This document shows, piece after piece, positions 1 through 8,407 of a stretch of DNA of 64,000 nt. The notes beneath the pieces were generated by a model. That model saw only the letters and a list, made by a program, of their open reading frames with translations, was not told the origin of the DNA and did no database searches. How positions within the stretch are numbered: the first letter of the stretch is position 1; every line of letters begins with the position of its first letter. The position numbers and the translations under genes were made by a program. The DNA is taken from the NCBI RefSeq assembly GCF_009687845.1, contig NZ_BLAD01000044.1:142349-206348 (forward strand), written 5' to 3'. This DNA comes from Acrocarpospora corrugata (GTDB taxonomy: Bacteria; Actinomycetota; Actinomycetes; Streptosporangiales; Streptosporangiaceae).

Positions 1-674
1 GTGGCGTCGGCGCGGGTCGGGTCGATCGGATGCCATAACCGCCACCCGGGGAATCGCTCGCGAAGCGGCCGTAGCGCCTGCCAGCAGGCGCGGGTCTTGC
101 CGGTGGAGGAGCCCCCGACCAGCACCGCGATCTGGCTGGTCCCGGCTGCGGCCTGCGCGACCACCTCACCCAGCACCCGGTCATGTGCGCGCTCGACGTA
201 GGCGGGCAGTGCTGGCAGCCCAGCGGTGGGGGAGTCGATGGCGCGGTGCACCTCCAGGGCGAACGGGTCGCGCACCTCGCCCAGCGGCCGGCCCGGTCGT
301 GACCGCTCCAGCGCTGCCCGGCCCTGCTCTGCCTGCACCGCCGTGCGCGTCCCCTCCGCCAAACGGCCGGCCTCAGCCATATAGGCGGCACGCCATCGCC
401 CCGCTTCCAGCAGCGCGGCCTCGCCGCCGTGCATCGGCCCGGCATGTTCCGCCTGTCCCCGCACCGCGCTCAGCAACGCCAGCACCGGATCGATCCGCTG
501 CGGGAACCGGTCCCCGCGTAGCCACTTCCCGACCGTGGTCGGGCTGACCTGCGCAATCTTGGCCAGGGTACGGTCGGACGGCTGCCCGCCCAAGCGGTTG
601 GCGCGGAAGTCGGCCAGCGCGGCGATCAGCGCGGCGAAGTCGGCTTCCCCCTCCCCGGCCGCAGAGCTCGCCAT
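1..674 (-). CDS. HTH plus P-loop NTPase (3' end beyond window)
   Basis: Partial gene reading leftward off the window edge; 224 codons are visible. It starts at the ATG with its first base at 674. Residues about 10-65 form an HTH-like domain (LAKIAQVSPTTVGKWLRGD resembles an XRE-type recognition helix). A linker follows, and near the left edge comes a Walker A motif, GGSSTGKTRA. From roughly residue 130 onward (motif RPGRPLGEVRDPFALEVHRAID) it closely matches the NTPase gene at 30.6-31.9 kb, so the two are paralogues with different N-termini. I infer a cytoplasmic ATP-dependent regulator or STAND-like switch; the role is unknown. The Walker B region and any C-terminal repeats lie outside the window. 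The P-loop call is firm, the biological role is not. Confidence 0.8.
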   Translation of the reverse strand, partial: MASSAAGEGEADFAALIAALADFRANRLGGQPSDRTLAKIAQVSPTTVGKWLRGDRFPQRIDPVLALLSAVRGQAEHAGPMHGGEAALLEAGRWRAAYMAEAGRLAEGTRTAVQAEQGRAALERSRPGRPLGEVRDPFALEVHRAIDSPTAGLPALPAYVERAHDRVLGEVVAQAAAGTSQIAVLVGGSSTGKTRACWQALRPLRERFPGWRLWHPIDPTRADA

Positions 675-915
675 CACCGGCACCTTCCTGATCATCCGTC
701 AAGGGACCAGGCAGAGGTGGGTGTCCAGCCCGCCCCGGGACATCCGGCCTGGACACAACCTCTGCCTGACTCGCACCCTAGGCCGCCCGCCTGCACCCGC
801 AACCCCGATCTGTGCAATCTGGGATCGCACTCCTGCGGGACGGCCTTCTGGACGGCCAGCCTCGGCCTCATCCACCGGCCCTGTCGGGCACGCGACCTCA
901 CTGGAGAGCCCCGAG

Positions 916-1098
916 ATGACCCTGACCGAGATCCTGCTTCTGCTGCTGGCCCTTTCCGTCGCGCTCAACATCGCGATCATCGCCGGCCTGATCGCCCGCA
1001 CCACCGGATTGAGCACCGCCCAGGCGATCCTCACCGGCGCGGGCGCGGCCGCAACCAGCCTCGCCCTCTACTTCGCCGCCGTAGCCGCCTACCAGTGA
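916..1098 (+). CDS. Small two-helix membrane protein
   Basis: A 60-residue protein made almost entirely of two hydrophobic stretches (residues about 4-27 and 36-58) joined by a short polar loop (ARTTGLSTAQ). The start is the ATG at 916, preceded by a GGAGAG ribosome-binding site 7 bases upstream; longer upstream readings in this frame lack coding character. It lies divergent to the HTH-NTPase gene, about 240 bp away. Tiny membrane proteins often accompany actinobacterial NTPase loci, but I do not recognise a named family. It could be a membrane partner or simply an orphan. Confidence 0.6.
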   Translation: MTLTEILLLLLALSVALNIAIIAGLIARTTGLSTAQAILTGAGAAATSLALYFAAVAAYQ

Positions 1099-1318
1099 TC
1101 CGGGCCACACCTCGCAAGAAACAGACCGCTGGTCGAAGTCGGCCCATAACGGATGATCTTGTGAAACACCCGACAAGCGACGTTCCCGCTTGGGAGAGCC
1201 TGACGCGGCAGCATCCGCCCCGCCAGCTTGATGTACCCGCTTCACCGCTCCCCGGTTTCGCCTTCCGCGAGCCCTGTCGCGGGTGATGCGAGCAGGCCGT
1301 TCCCAGCTCCGCCCTAGA

Positions 1319-1340
1319 TATGAGACCAAATGGTCTCATA
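1319..1340. promoter_or_regulatory. Palindromic operator overlapping the arsR-type start codon
   Basis: A perfect inverted repeat with 9-base arms TATGAGACC and GGTCTCATA around a 4-base centre (AAAT). The ATG proposed for the downstream ArsR gene (1330-1332) lies inside the repeat. This fits autorepression by an ArsR-type dimer, probably on a leaderless or very short-leader transcript. Binding is inferred from symmetry and position. Confidence 0.7.
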
Positions 1341-1665
1341 TGCTGTTGTCGTGGACGACGACCGGGTCTTCAAGGCGCTGGCGGACCCGACTCGGCGGCT
1401 GTTGCTGGACCGGCTGTTCGAGCGGGATGGGCGCACGCTGACCGAGTTGGAGTCCGAGCTGGAGATGAGCCGGTTCGGGGTGGCCAAACACCTGCGTGTG
1501 CTGGAGAAGGCCGCGCTGGTGGTCACCCGCCGGTCGGGCCGGGAGAAACTGCACTTTCTCAACCCGGTGCCGATCCGGCTCATCCACGACCGCTGGATCG
1601 ACAAGTACAGGGAAGGGCCGGCCGCGCTGCTGGCCGACCTGAAGAACGAACTGGAGGCGGAGTGA
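1330..1665 (+). CDS. ArsR-family winged-helix repressor (AHSA1-linked type)
   Basis: A 111-residue protein with the ArsR opening (RVFKALADPTRRLLLDRL) and a recognition helix around residues 48-65 (MSRFGVAKHLRVLEKAALV). It lacks the metal-binding cysteines of true arsenic sensors. The C-terminal signature IRLIHDRWIDKY is typical of ArsR proteins paired with SRPBCC proteins. The ATG at 1330 lies inside the operator palindrome; a GTG at 1351 in the same frame is an alternative start that would leave the conserved domain intact. The stop overlaps the next gene's ATG by one base (ATGA-type), so the two are translationally coupled. It likely represses its own operon and responds to an unknown ligand. 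Confidence 0.9.
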   Translation: MVSYAVVVDDDRVFKALADPTRRLLLDRLFERDGRTLTELESELEMSRFGVAKHLRVLEKAALVVTRRSGREKLHFLNPVPIRLIHDRWIDKYREGPAALLADLKNELEAE

Positions 1666-2105
1666 TGACCACGACGACATCGGCCACGCAGATCTACCGG
1701 GTGTTCATCAAGGCCAGCCCGGAACGGATCTGGCAGGCGATCACCACCCCTGAGGCGACCGAACGCTACTTCCACCGCGCCCGCATCACCAACACCCGCG
1801 ACGGGCACATCGCCCGCGGACCCGACGGCTCGAACTGGGGCGACGGCGCGGTCACCGTGTTCGATCCGCCGCGGCGGCTGGTACACGAGTGGCGTTCGCT
1901 CTACGACCCTGACCTGGCCGAGGAGAAGACCAGCCGGGTCACCTGGGAAATCGAGCCGCAGGACGGCGGCTACTGCAAGCTGACGCTGACCCACGACCAG
2001 CTCGACGACTCCCCCAAGACTGCGGAGAGCGTCTTCGGCGACGGCTGGATGTTCGTACTCAGCGGCCTGAAGACCCTCCTGGAGACCGGCGAGCCGCTGT
2101 CGTGA
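1665..2105 (+). CDS. SRPBCC / AHSA1-domain protein
   Basis: A 146-residue protein of the START-like Activator-of-Hsp90-ATPase-homologue group. It begins with the typical strand-helix pattern (YRVFIKASPERIWQAITTPE), followed by WGDGAVTVFDPPRRLVHEW and a C-terminal long helix (GWMFVLSGLKTLLETG). The fold makes a hydrophobic ligand pocket. In the ArsR-AHSA1 arrangement the protein may bind or modify the small molecule sensed by the repressor; the ligand is not predictable. Translation is coupled to the upstream repressor through a one-base overlap. Confidence 0.9.
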   Translation: MTTTTSATQIYRVFIKASPERIWQAITTPEATERYFHRARITNTRDGHIARGPDGSNWGDGAVTVFDPPRRLVHEWRSLYDPDLAEEKTSRVTWEIEPQDGGYCKLTLTHDQLDDSPKTAESVFGDGWMFVLSGLKTLLETGEPLS

Positions 2106-2252
2106 CGCACGGCTACGTACTCTCCGGTAGTTGACCGTTGGCCCGCGAGTCCATGCCTTACGCCTCACTGACGCATGGATGATTCTGGCTTCTCCGTGCC
2201 GGACCGCAGGCCCGGGCCAGGACTCGCCCGCAGCTCCGCATACCATGACCGC

Positions 2253-3206
2253 ATGAAGATCGTCGTTCTGGACGACTATCAGCGGGTGGCCCGCGACCTG
2301 GGCTTCGACTCCCTGCCCGGGGAGGTCGAGGTGCTGCACGAGCACCTCGCCGGCCTCGACGAGCTGGCGGCCGCGCTGCGCGGGGCGCAGGTCGTGGTCG
2401 CGATGCGCGAGCGGACGCCGTTCCGGGCCGAGACCTTCGACCGGCTGCCGGATCTGCGCCTGCTGGTGACCACGGGCATGGTCAACGCGGCCATCGACCT
2501 GGCGGCGGCCGCGGCCCACGGCGTCACGGTCGTCGGCACGACCATGTCCGGCTCGGCCAAGAGCTCCAGCACCGCCGAGCTGACCTGGGCGCTGATCCTG
2601 GCCTGCCGGCGGCACGTGGTGAGCGAGGACCGGGCGCTGCGCGAGGGCCGCTGGCAGACCACCGTCGGCACCGGCCTGGCCGGCAGCACGCTGGGCGTGC
2701 TCGGGCTGGGCCGGCTGGGCACGCAGGTGGCGCGGATCGGCCAGGCCTTCGACATGCGGGTGATCGCCTGGAGCCACAACCTGACCCCCGAGCGGGCGGC
2801 CGAGGCCGGCGTGACCTGGGTGCCCAAGGGCGAACTGCTCGCCGCGAGCGACGTCCTCACCGTCCACCTCAAGCTCAGCGACCGGACAACCGGGCTGATC
2901 GGCGCGGCCGAACTGGCCGCCATGAAACCCACCGCGATCCTGGTCAATACCTCGCGCGGGCCGATCGTGGAGGAGAACGCGCTGGTCACCGCGCTGACCA
3001 CCGGCACGATCGCCGGGGCCGGGCTGGACGTCTACGACACCGAGCCGCTGCCCGCCGGCAACCCGCTGCGGGGCGCGCCCAACACCGTGCTGCTGCCCCA
3101 CCTCGGGTACGTCACCGAGGCCGGGTACCGCACGATGTACCAGCAGGTCGTCGAGGACATCGCGGCCTGGCGGGCCGGGTCCCCGATACGGGTCCTGACT
3201 GCCTGA
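2253..3206 (+). CDS. D-2-hydroxyacid dehydrogenase family protein
   Basis: A 317-residue cytoplasmic NAD(P)-dependent dehydrogenase. The Rossmann motif is LGVLGLGRLGTQVARIG (about residues 149-165). The catalytic Arg lies in NTSRGPIVEE, the Glu in GLDVYDTEPLP, and the His in LLPHLGYVTE. The N-terminal catalytic half starts MKIVVLDDYQRVARDLG, which fixes the ATG at 2253; an upstream in-frame extension from 2175 lacks family similarity. Substrate is unknown; this subgroup includes phosphoglycerate- and formate-dehydrogenase-like enzymes. No partner gene is obvious. Confidence 0.9.
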   Translation: MKIVVLDDYQRVARDLGFDSLPGEVEVLHEHLAGLDELAAALRGAQVVVAMRERTPFRAETFDRLPDLRLLVTTGMVNAAIDLAAAAAHGVTVVGTTMSGSAKSSSTAELTWALILACRRHVVSEDRALREGRWQTTVGTGLAGSTLGVLGLGRLGTQVARIGQAFDMRVIAWSHNLTPERAAEAGVTWVPKGELLAASDVLTVHLKLSDRTTGLIGAAELAAMKPTAILVNTSRGPIVEENALVTALTTGTIAGAGLDVYDTEPLPAGNPLRGAPNTVLLPHLGYVTEAGYRTMYQQVVEDIAAWRAGSPIRVLTA

Positions 3207-3797
3207 ACGCGCGGCCGGCATCGGAGAGGGGTGCGTCAACGTCCTGATCCTGCCGATGGCGATCGCCAACCGAACCGGCGTCGACCTCTAGGAAGCGTTC
3301 CGGACGAAGGAAGATCAAAACACAGGTGCACTGGGTGTAACCCGCCCCGGGCCACAGCCGGGCGGGAGACGCTCTACCTGGTTGATTGAAGGTCGAGCAG
3401 CGGCTCCCCCGATTGTTTGAGCGCTGTCACGGCTGGGGGACGACCTCTTCGGACCGCACGTTGGCGGCCGTCGTCGAACAGTCGCCGCGGCAATACCCAT
3501 GGGAGACGATCAACCGGCCTCTCGACGGAGTGCAGGCCTCGGCCGGCGCGGGAGTGCGCACGCCACGGCATGTCGCACACTGAATGGGCTGTCCTTCAAG
3601 CATGATGCTCTTTCCGACGTTTCGGAACAGGCCCAGTCGGTGCGGAGGGCCTGACGGCGTGCGTACATTGTCCTGATAGCACCGTACGTGGCTTCCCCCG
3701 GGGTGGCGCGTAAAACGGAATCTCCACGAGCCGAGGGCTTTACATTGTAGATTTATTGCCCAGCCGCTAGGCACCGGCCAGGTCGGTTTCGCTGCTG
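3207..3797. other. No gene recognised; low coding character
   Basis: About 590 bp with lower GC third-position bias and only short overlapping readings on both strands, none with recognisable similarity. It leads into the transposase relic and looks like decayed sequence. Confidence 0.6.
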
Positions 3798-4027
3798 ATC
3801 GGAGCCGAACTGTCTCTGCCGCGGTCCTGGCGGGCCGGTCCTCTCCTGCAGGTCGGCGATCCCTGGCGAGACGAAGTTCGCCACCAACGCCGTCCAGGTG
3901 CAGACGATACTGGACCACGCGCTGGAGGCTGGTCCGCGTCGGCTGGGTGACCGCTGACGAGGATCACGGCTTCCGTCACCACCTGAAGCACCGCCAGGTC
4001 GGATACGCGCCACCGCTGCTGCGCTGA
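3798..4027 (+). pseudogene. IS701-like transposase relic, frameshifted
   Basis: Three plus-strand reading frames together recover part of a DDE transposase of the IS701 type. The pieces are LIGAELSLPRSW (compare the usual family text around LYLPKSW), PGETKFATNAVQVQTILDHA, and VGWVTADEDHGFRHHLKHRQ, which carries the family's W-V-x-x-D-E motif. Frameshifts between the pieces and the absence of both ends show it is dead. No terminal inverted repeats or target duplication are visible. The family assignment rests on motif memory. Confidence 0.65.
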
Positions 4028-4085
4028 CCGTTCGGCCCGGAGCTGTCTCTTCGATGCTGAAGGGCAAGCACTTACAGCTTAAGAG

Positions 4086-4440
4086 CTACGCCCCATAGAC
4101 GTCGATGTGCTGCGCTGTGCTGACCTCGGACTCCGCCAGCCGCCAGTACGTGATCGGGACCAACCCGGGTTCGATCATCTCCAAACCGTCGAAGCATTGG
4201 CCGAGTTGCTCGAGATTGCGCAAGTAATAAGGGATGGCTCCGGTCTGGGTGAGCCTCTCGCTGCCTTCTTTGACGGCCGTGCCTGTGTCGGTGCCGTCCC
4301 ACAAGACCAGGTAGCTGCCGGATGGTACGGCGTCCATCACGCGGGTCACGATCGCCCGTACCTCGTCGAGTCGCTCCACGTAGCCGAGGATGCCCATGAA
4401 CATGACGGCGATCGGCTTGGCGTTGTTCCTCAGCCTCTCC
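4086..4440 (-). pseudogene. 3' half of an S-adenosyl methyltransferase gene (Methyltransf_19 type)
   Basis: About 115 residues matching the C-terminal half of actinobacterial SAM-dependent methyltransferases of the DUF574/Methyltransf_19 family: KPIAVMFMGILGYVERLDE, then PSGSYLVLWDGTDTG, then MIEPGLVPITYWR. The N-terminal half with the SAM-binding core is missing; upstream the frame runs into a TAG near 4461. Similarity ends at about 4425-4440, exactly where a plus-strand membrane-protein reading begins, so this looks like a recombination junction. Confidence 0.7.
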
Positions 4441-4454
4441 TGGTCCTCGAACGG

Positions 4455-5420
4455 CGACCTCTATTTCACCCTGATCTTCGCGATGAACATCGCCGCGGAG
4501 CTGCTGATGATCGTTTGGCAGGCCCGCTCCGCCCACGACCTGGCCGGCCCGCCCGCGCGGCAGCCGGCCGCCCGGCCGGTCCCGGTGAAGGTCCCGCTCC
4601 GCTGGTGGCCGTTCGCGGTGGCGGCGATCGTTCTGCCCCTGCTCCCGGCACTCCCCTACCTGGCCCGCGGCATCCCACGGTGGCTCGAACCATTCGGACC
4701 GATCGATTCGTTCCTGTCGCCCAGCCCCGGGCTGGTGCTGCTCTGGCTGGCACTCAACATGCTCGTGGGCACGGGCGGCATGGCCGTCCTTGTCCTGATC
4801 ACGGTCATCCGCAGAACCCGCCGCCTGGTACGCGCGACGATCACGGTCCTGATACTGGCAGCCGGCGCCAGCGCCCTCACCTACCTGGACGCGGACGAAC
4901 GGGATTTCCTCGCCCCCAACATCCGGAGGTATCCCGACTGGCTCGTGAGCGGCGAAACCGGCACCTCCCCGCTCTGGTACAGCGCCGCCTTCGCCGCCAC
5001 CGCACTCCTTCTGCACCTGTGTACGGCACCCCGCCGCGACGCACCCGCCTCCACGTCGCCACGGCGGCGATCGCCACGGCAGGAACACTCCTCTTCCTTC
5101 CCGCCGCCGACCACTCAGCCGGCCGGACCACCTCCCCCAACGACTGCGATTCACCGGACGGCACCACCGCCTTCCTCTGCCTGGTACGCAACACCGACGC
5201 ACTGCCCGCCGTGAAGCACCACCCCGACCGCACCGTCATCGCCTACGGCCGGCGCGGGCCACTACCGGATCCGCGTCCACTACGACCTGATCCCCGAAAA
5301 GGACGACCTGGGCACCCAGCGCCTGCTGATCCTGTCCTATCCCGGACGCGGCGACGACGTCGTCGTCCACCGCGAACGCGAGCCCAGGTGGGTGCCCCGC
5401 CGAACTCCGACCGGATGTCG
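4455..5420 (+). pseudogene. Frameshifted integral membrane protein gene, 5' end missing
   Basis: The first reading (4455 to about 5016) encodes at least four transmembrane helices, for example FTLIFAMNIAAELLMIVW, WWPFAVAAIVLPLLPALPYL, GLVLLWLALNMLVGTGG and VRATITVLILAAGAS. Around 5016-5020 coding character passes to a second frame, with a further hydrophobic segment (LHVATAAIATAGTLLFLPAA) and an extracellular-looking part containing a Cys pair (DCDSPDGTTAFLCLVRN). Near 5250 it shifts to a third frame (YRIRVHYDLIPEKDDLGTQ, then LLILSYPGRGDDVVV). The simplest reading is one gene with two frameshifts. Two overlapping genes (the second from the GTG at 5019) are possible, but the second would still be frameshifted. 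Family not recognised. Confidence 0.55.
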
Positions 5421-5551
5421 AAACTTTGGTGCTCCAACTTGCCGCTCAGCGATGATGACCGTTTGACCCATTGACCAAATCGCCATGTAGGACCTACGTT
5501 TCAGAAGCGAAAACTCTCGGAGATCATTCGAAAGTTTTCGTCCCCACATGT

Positions 5552-5587
5552 GGAGGCGCCGGCGGATCGGCGCCCGCCGGCGCCTCC
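5552..5587 (-). terminator. Strong hairpin after the secreted-protein gene
   Basis: A perfect 14-bp stem, GGAGGCGCCGGCGG (5552-5565) with CCGCCGGCGCCTCC (5574-5587) and an 8-base loop. It lies 7 bp beyond the stop of the leftward gene at 5595. There is no long T tract, as is common in high-GC actinobacteria. Confidence 0.75.
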
Positions 5588-5594
5588 ATTCAGC

Positions 5595-6695
5595 TCAGAA
5601 CTCCGACGTGTAGGTGGTCAGGGATTGCGTGTTCACCCGGGCTCCCGCGTTGTAACAGGCCACGTTGCGGACGACGGCGACGCTGCCGCTCGTCAGCCAC
5701 GGCGCCTGCAGGTTGCAGAACTCGGGCCCGCCGCCGTACGCCGTCGCCTGGACGTGGTCGCGCAGCACGCCGACCCTCGGGAACTGCACCAGGCGCAGGC
5801 CCAGCCCGCTGGACTGCACCGTGTTGACGCTCGCCTGCGAGTTGAAGTTGATCCCGACGGGGGTCGGCGCGTACGGGCCGGGGTTGGCCGGGTTGACGTC
5901 GAAGGTGTAGGCGAAGTTCTTCGGCGGAATCGCCCCGCCCGTGATCGCCCGCTGCCGCTGGTAGGTCAGGTTCCAGCCGGTGTTGTACAGGTTGTTGACC
6001 CCGTCATGGCAGCGCACGATGACGGTCTGCAGGGCGGCGCCCGGTGACCAGCTGCCCACCTTGCATCGCGCGGGAGCGCCCGGATTCACCGCCGTCACCT
6101 GCAGGTTGCCCGCCGGGGCCGGGGAGCCGAGCCCGTTCAGGGTGACCGTCCAGGTGCCCAGCCCGCTCGGTACCACGGTGTTCGGGGCCAGCACCGAGTT
6201 GTAGGAGCCGGTGATCGCGGCGCCGTTGTAGGCGACGTACCCGAAGGCGTGGCTGCCGGCGGGGAGCGGGCCGCTGCTCTCCTCGTACAGGACGGTGAAC
6301 GGCACGAACATGGGCACCCCGCCGAACCGGTAGCACCGCACCGTGACGACCTCGTCCGGCAGGGCCGGCACCCACGACTCGACCTGGCACCAGGCGTTGG
6401 TGGGCACCACGGCCGTCACGTGCACGATGCCGCCGGGGCCGCCGATCTGCGGGAACCGGACGAACGTCTGCCCCACCACGCCCGGCGTGACGGTGACGTT
6501 GAACGCGGGCGCCCAGCTGCCCGCCTGGTGGCTCGGATCCGGCACCCCGGCGGGGATGTTGACGTACGCGAACCCCCACCGGTTCGGCACGGCCGCCTGC
6601 GCCGATCCGCTCAGCGCGGTCAGCCCCGCCACCACCAGAAGGGCCGAGAGCATCGAGACGAGAATCCTGCGCAGAAGTAATCGGATTGGCGACAT
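5595..6695 (-). CDS. Secreted protein with three Cys-containing repeats
   Basis: A 366-residue protein with a Sec signal peptide: Arg-rich start, then LVSMLSALLVVAGLTALSG, and a likely cleavage after AQA near residue 35. The mature part holds three repeats of about 100 residues. Each opens with an aromatic-rich strand (WGFAYVNIP, AFGYVAYNG, NFAYTFDVN) and carries one Cys pair (WCQVESW/VRCYRF, RCKVGSW/VRCHDG, FCNLQ/VACYN), which suggests one disulfide per repeat. The fold looks all-beta. The ATG at 6695 follows GAGGA at good spacing; a GTG just upstream is also possible. Family not recognised; likely exported to the wall or medium. Confidence 0.8.
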   Translation of the reverse strand: MSPIRLLLRRILVSMLSALLVVAGLTALSGSAQAAVPNRWGFAYVNIPAGVPDPSHQAGSWAPAFNVTVTPGVVGQTFVRFPQIGGPGGIVHVTAVVPTNAWCQVESWVPALPDEVVTVRCYRFGGVPMFVPFTVLYEESSGPLPAGSHAFGYVAYNGAAITGSYNSVLAPNTVVPSGLGTWTVTLNGLGSPAPAGNLQVTAVNPGAPARCKVGSWSPGAALQTVIVRCHDGVNNLYNTGWNLTYQRQRAITGGAIPPKNFAYTFDVNPANPGPYAPTPVGINFNSQASVNTVQSSGLGLRLVQFPRVGVLRDHVQATAYGGGPEFCNLQAPWLTSGSVAVVRNVACYNAGARVNTQSLTTYTSEF

Positions 6696-6698
6696 CAC

Positions 6699-7123
6699 GC
6701 GTCCTCACCACTCGGGGAATCGGCCAGTGCAGGCCGTCCCGTCGTTCATAAGCTGGAAATCTCCCGTTGAGAAGGCTCATTTCTTGCTGTGGACACCAAC
6801 TCATCCGTCAAGGCCCTGTGAAGTGCGAATTCGAGTTACTCGCCCATTCGTTCGACGAACGATTCATCGGTACGGCATGATGGGTCGGTGGAACACTCTG
6901 CCCTGGCAGTAGCAATCGCCAAGTCAGTGCTGACACAGGCGGCCGAGCCCACTGGGCGACACCGAACAGACGCTCCCCGTCACCCCCGGTCCACATGTTG
7001 GACAATTCGGCAATTCATTGCCGGTCGGCGGGAAGAGCACCACGACCGCATATTCAACAAACTCCGCGAGCGCATTTCGGCTGCCCTTATCCCGGCTCAT
7101 TTTCGTTAACCGGAAGGACGTCA
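6699..7123. other. Divergent intergenic region, no gene seen
   Basis: About 425 bp between two divergent genes. It has lower GC than its surroundings and only short uninformative readings. It must contain both promoters, but I see no convincing -35/-10 pair or dyad. Confidence 0.6.
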
Positions 7124-8311
7124 ATGGGAAACGGCCTGCGCAGGGCCCGGATCGGCACGACGCTCACCTTCATCCTCGCGGGAATCTTCTCCGGCACGGT
7201 GGCCGTGCGATTACCCGCGCTGACCGAGAAACTGGAGCTGTCGGAGGGGCAGCTGGGGGTCGCCCTGCTGGCGTCCGGGATCGGCGCGCTGGTGAGCATG
7301 CAGGCGGCGCGCCCGCTGATGCGGCGGATGGGCAGCCGGGGCATCCTGACGGCGGCGGCGCCGAGCTGCGCGGCGACGCTCGCGCTGGTCGGGGCGGCTC
7401 CGTCGTATCCGCTGCTGCTGGTCGCCACCAGCCTGTTCGGCGTCACCTTCGGGCTGCTCGACGTCGCCATGAACGCGCAGGGGTCGGCGGTGGAGGCCGG
7501 GTACGGCCGGCCGCTGCTGAGCGGCATGCACGCCGGCTGGTGCTTCGGCGCGATCGTGTCCGGAATCCTCGGCTTCGCCGCCATCCGGCTGGGGCTGACG
7601 CTCACGCCGCACCTGATCGCGGTCGGCCTGGCCAGTATCCCGGCGGCGTTCGCGCTCATCCCGACATTCCTGGCCGATCCCCCGCCGGCCGAGGAGGACG
7701 GCGGTTCCCGGCGCGGCCTCCCCCGGGTCGTGTACGTCCTCGGGGTCGTCGTCTTCGCGGCGTTCACCCTGGAAGGCATGGTCGCCGACTGGAACGGCCT
7801 CTACCTGCGGGACATCCTCGGTTCCCCGGAGGAGGTCGCCGCGCTAGGATACCCGCTGTTCGTGACCGGCATGCTCGCCGGACGCCTGGCCGGCGACCGG
7901 CTCCGGGCCCGGTACGGCGCCCGCGCCCACCTCACCGCGAGCGGCGTCGCCACGGTGATCGCGTTCGCGGTGGTGGTGACGGCCCCGGCGGTCGCGGTCG
8001 TGCTGCCGGTGCTCCTGCTGGCGGGCCTGGCGATCGCGCCGGTCATCCCGTTCGCGCTCTCACTCGCGGGCGGCGCCGACCCCGCCCAGTCCGGCCCGGC
8101 GATCGCCCAGACGGCGACGATCGGCTACGCGGGCCTGCTGCTCGGCCCGGTCATCATCGGCTTCCTGGCCGACGCGACCTCGCTGCGGGTGGCCATGGCG
8201 TTCGGGCTCATCCTCGGCGTGCTGATCGCCGCGATGTCCCGCCTCCTGCCCGGCGACACACCCGAGCGGCCGGTCCCGGACGAGATACCGGAGGAATCCC
8301 AGGCGCGTTAG
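7124..8311 (+). CDS. MFS transporter
   Basis: A 395-residue integral membrane protein with about 12 hydrophobic helices in two halves. The first helix (TLTFILAGIFSGTVAVRLPAL) and the cytoplasmic loop RPLMRRMGSRG fit the major facilitator fold, and the motif LLDVAMNAQGSAVE is typical of the YbjJ-like branch. A charged linker (PPPAEEDGGSRRG) separates the halves. The ATG at 7124 has GGAAGGA 6 bases upstream, which decides it against a longer in-frame reading from 6995. The substrate is unknown; small metabolites or drugs are possible. It stands alone on this strand. Confidence 0.88.
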   Translation: MGNGLRRARIGTTLTFILAGIFSGTVAVRLPALTEKLELSEGQLGVALLASGIGALVSMQAARPLMRRMGSRGILTAAAPSCAATLALVGAAPSYPLLLVATSLFGVTFGLLDVAMNAQGSAVEAGYGRPLLSGMHAGWCFGAIVSGILGFAAIRLGLTLTPHLIAVGLASIPAAFALIPTFLADPPPAEEDGGSRRGLPRVVYVLGVVVFAAFTLEGMVADWNGLYLRDILGSPEEVAALGYPLFVTGMLAGRLAGDRLRARYGARAHLTASGVATVIAFAVVVTAPAVAVVLPVLLLAGLAIAPVIPFALSLAGGADPAQSGPAIAQTATIGYAGLLLGPVIIGFLADATSLRVAMAFGLILGVLIAAMSRLLPGDTPERPVPDEIPEESQAR

Positions 8312-8387
8312 CCGGACGTGGCGACGCTGGCCGGACGTGGCACCACGGGACTCGCGGGACTCGCGGGCGACCCCGGCCGGACGTGGC
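8311..8387. repeat. Short direct repeats in a convergent intergenic gap
   Basis: Three copies of GCCGGACGTGGC (8311-8322, 8330-8341, 8376-8387) surround two tandem copies of GACTCGCGGG. They fill the gap between convergent genes. They may be slippage products; no terminator stem was found here. Confidence 0.6.
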
Positions 8388-8407
8388 GTCGCAGGGCTCC
8401 CCCGGCG

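Noticed and set aside
535..915. N-terminal extension of the small membrane protein gene
   Set aside because: The upstream part overlaps the HTH-NTPase gene antisense and its promoter region; the ribosome-binding site supports the ATG at 916.
1314..3269. 651-codon minus-strand reading over the ArsR, AHSA1 and dehydrogenase genes
   Set aside because: It is the complement of three well-supported genes and has no recognisable domains.
4072..5202. 376-codon minus-strand reading in the decayed zone
   Set aside because: Composition is out-of-frame Arg/Gly-rich; the methyltransferase relic and membrane frames explain the region better.
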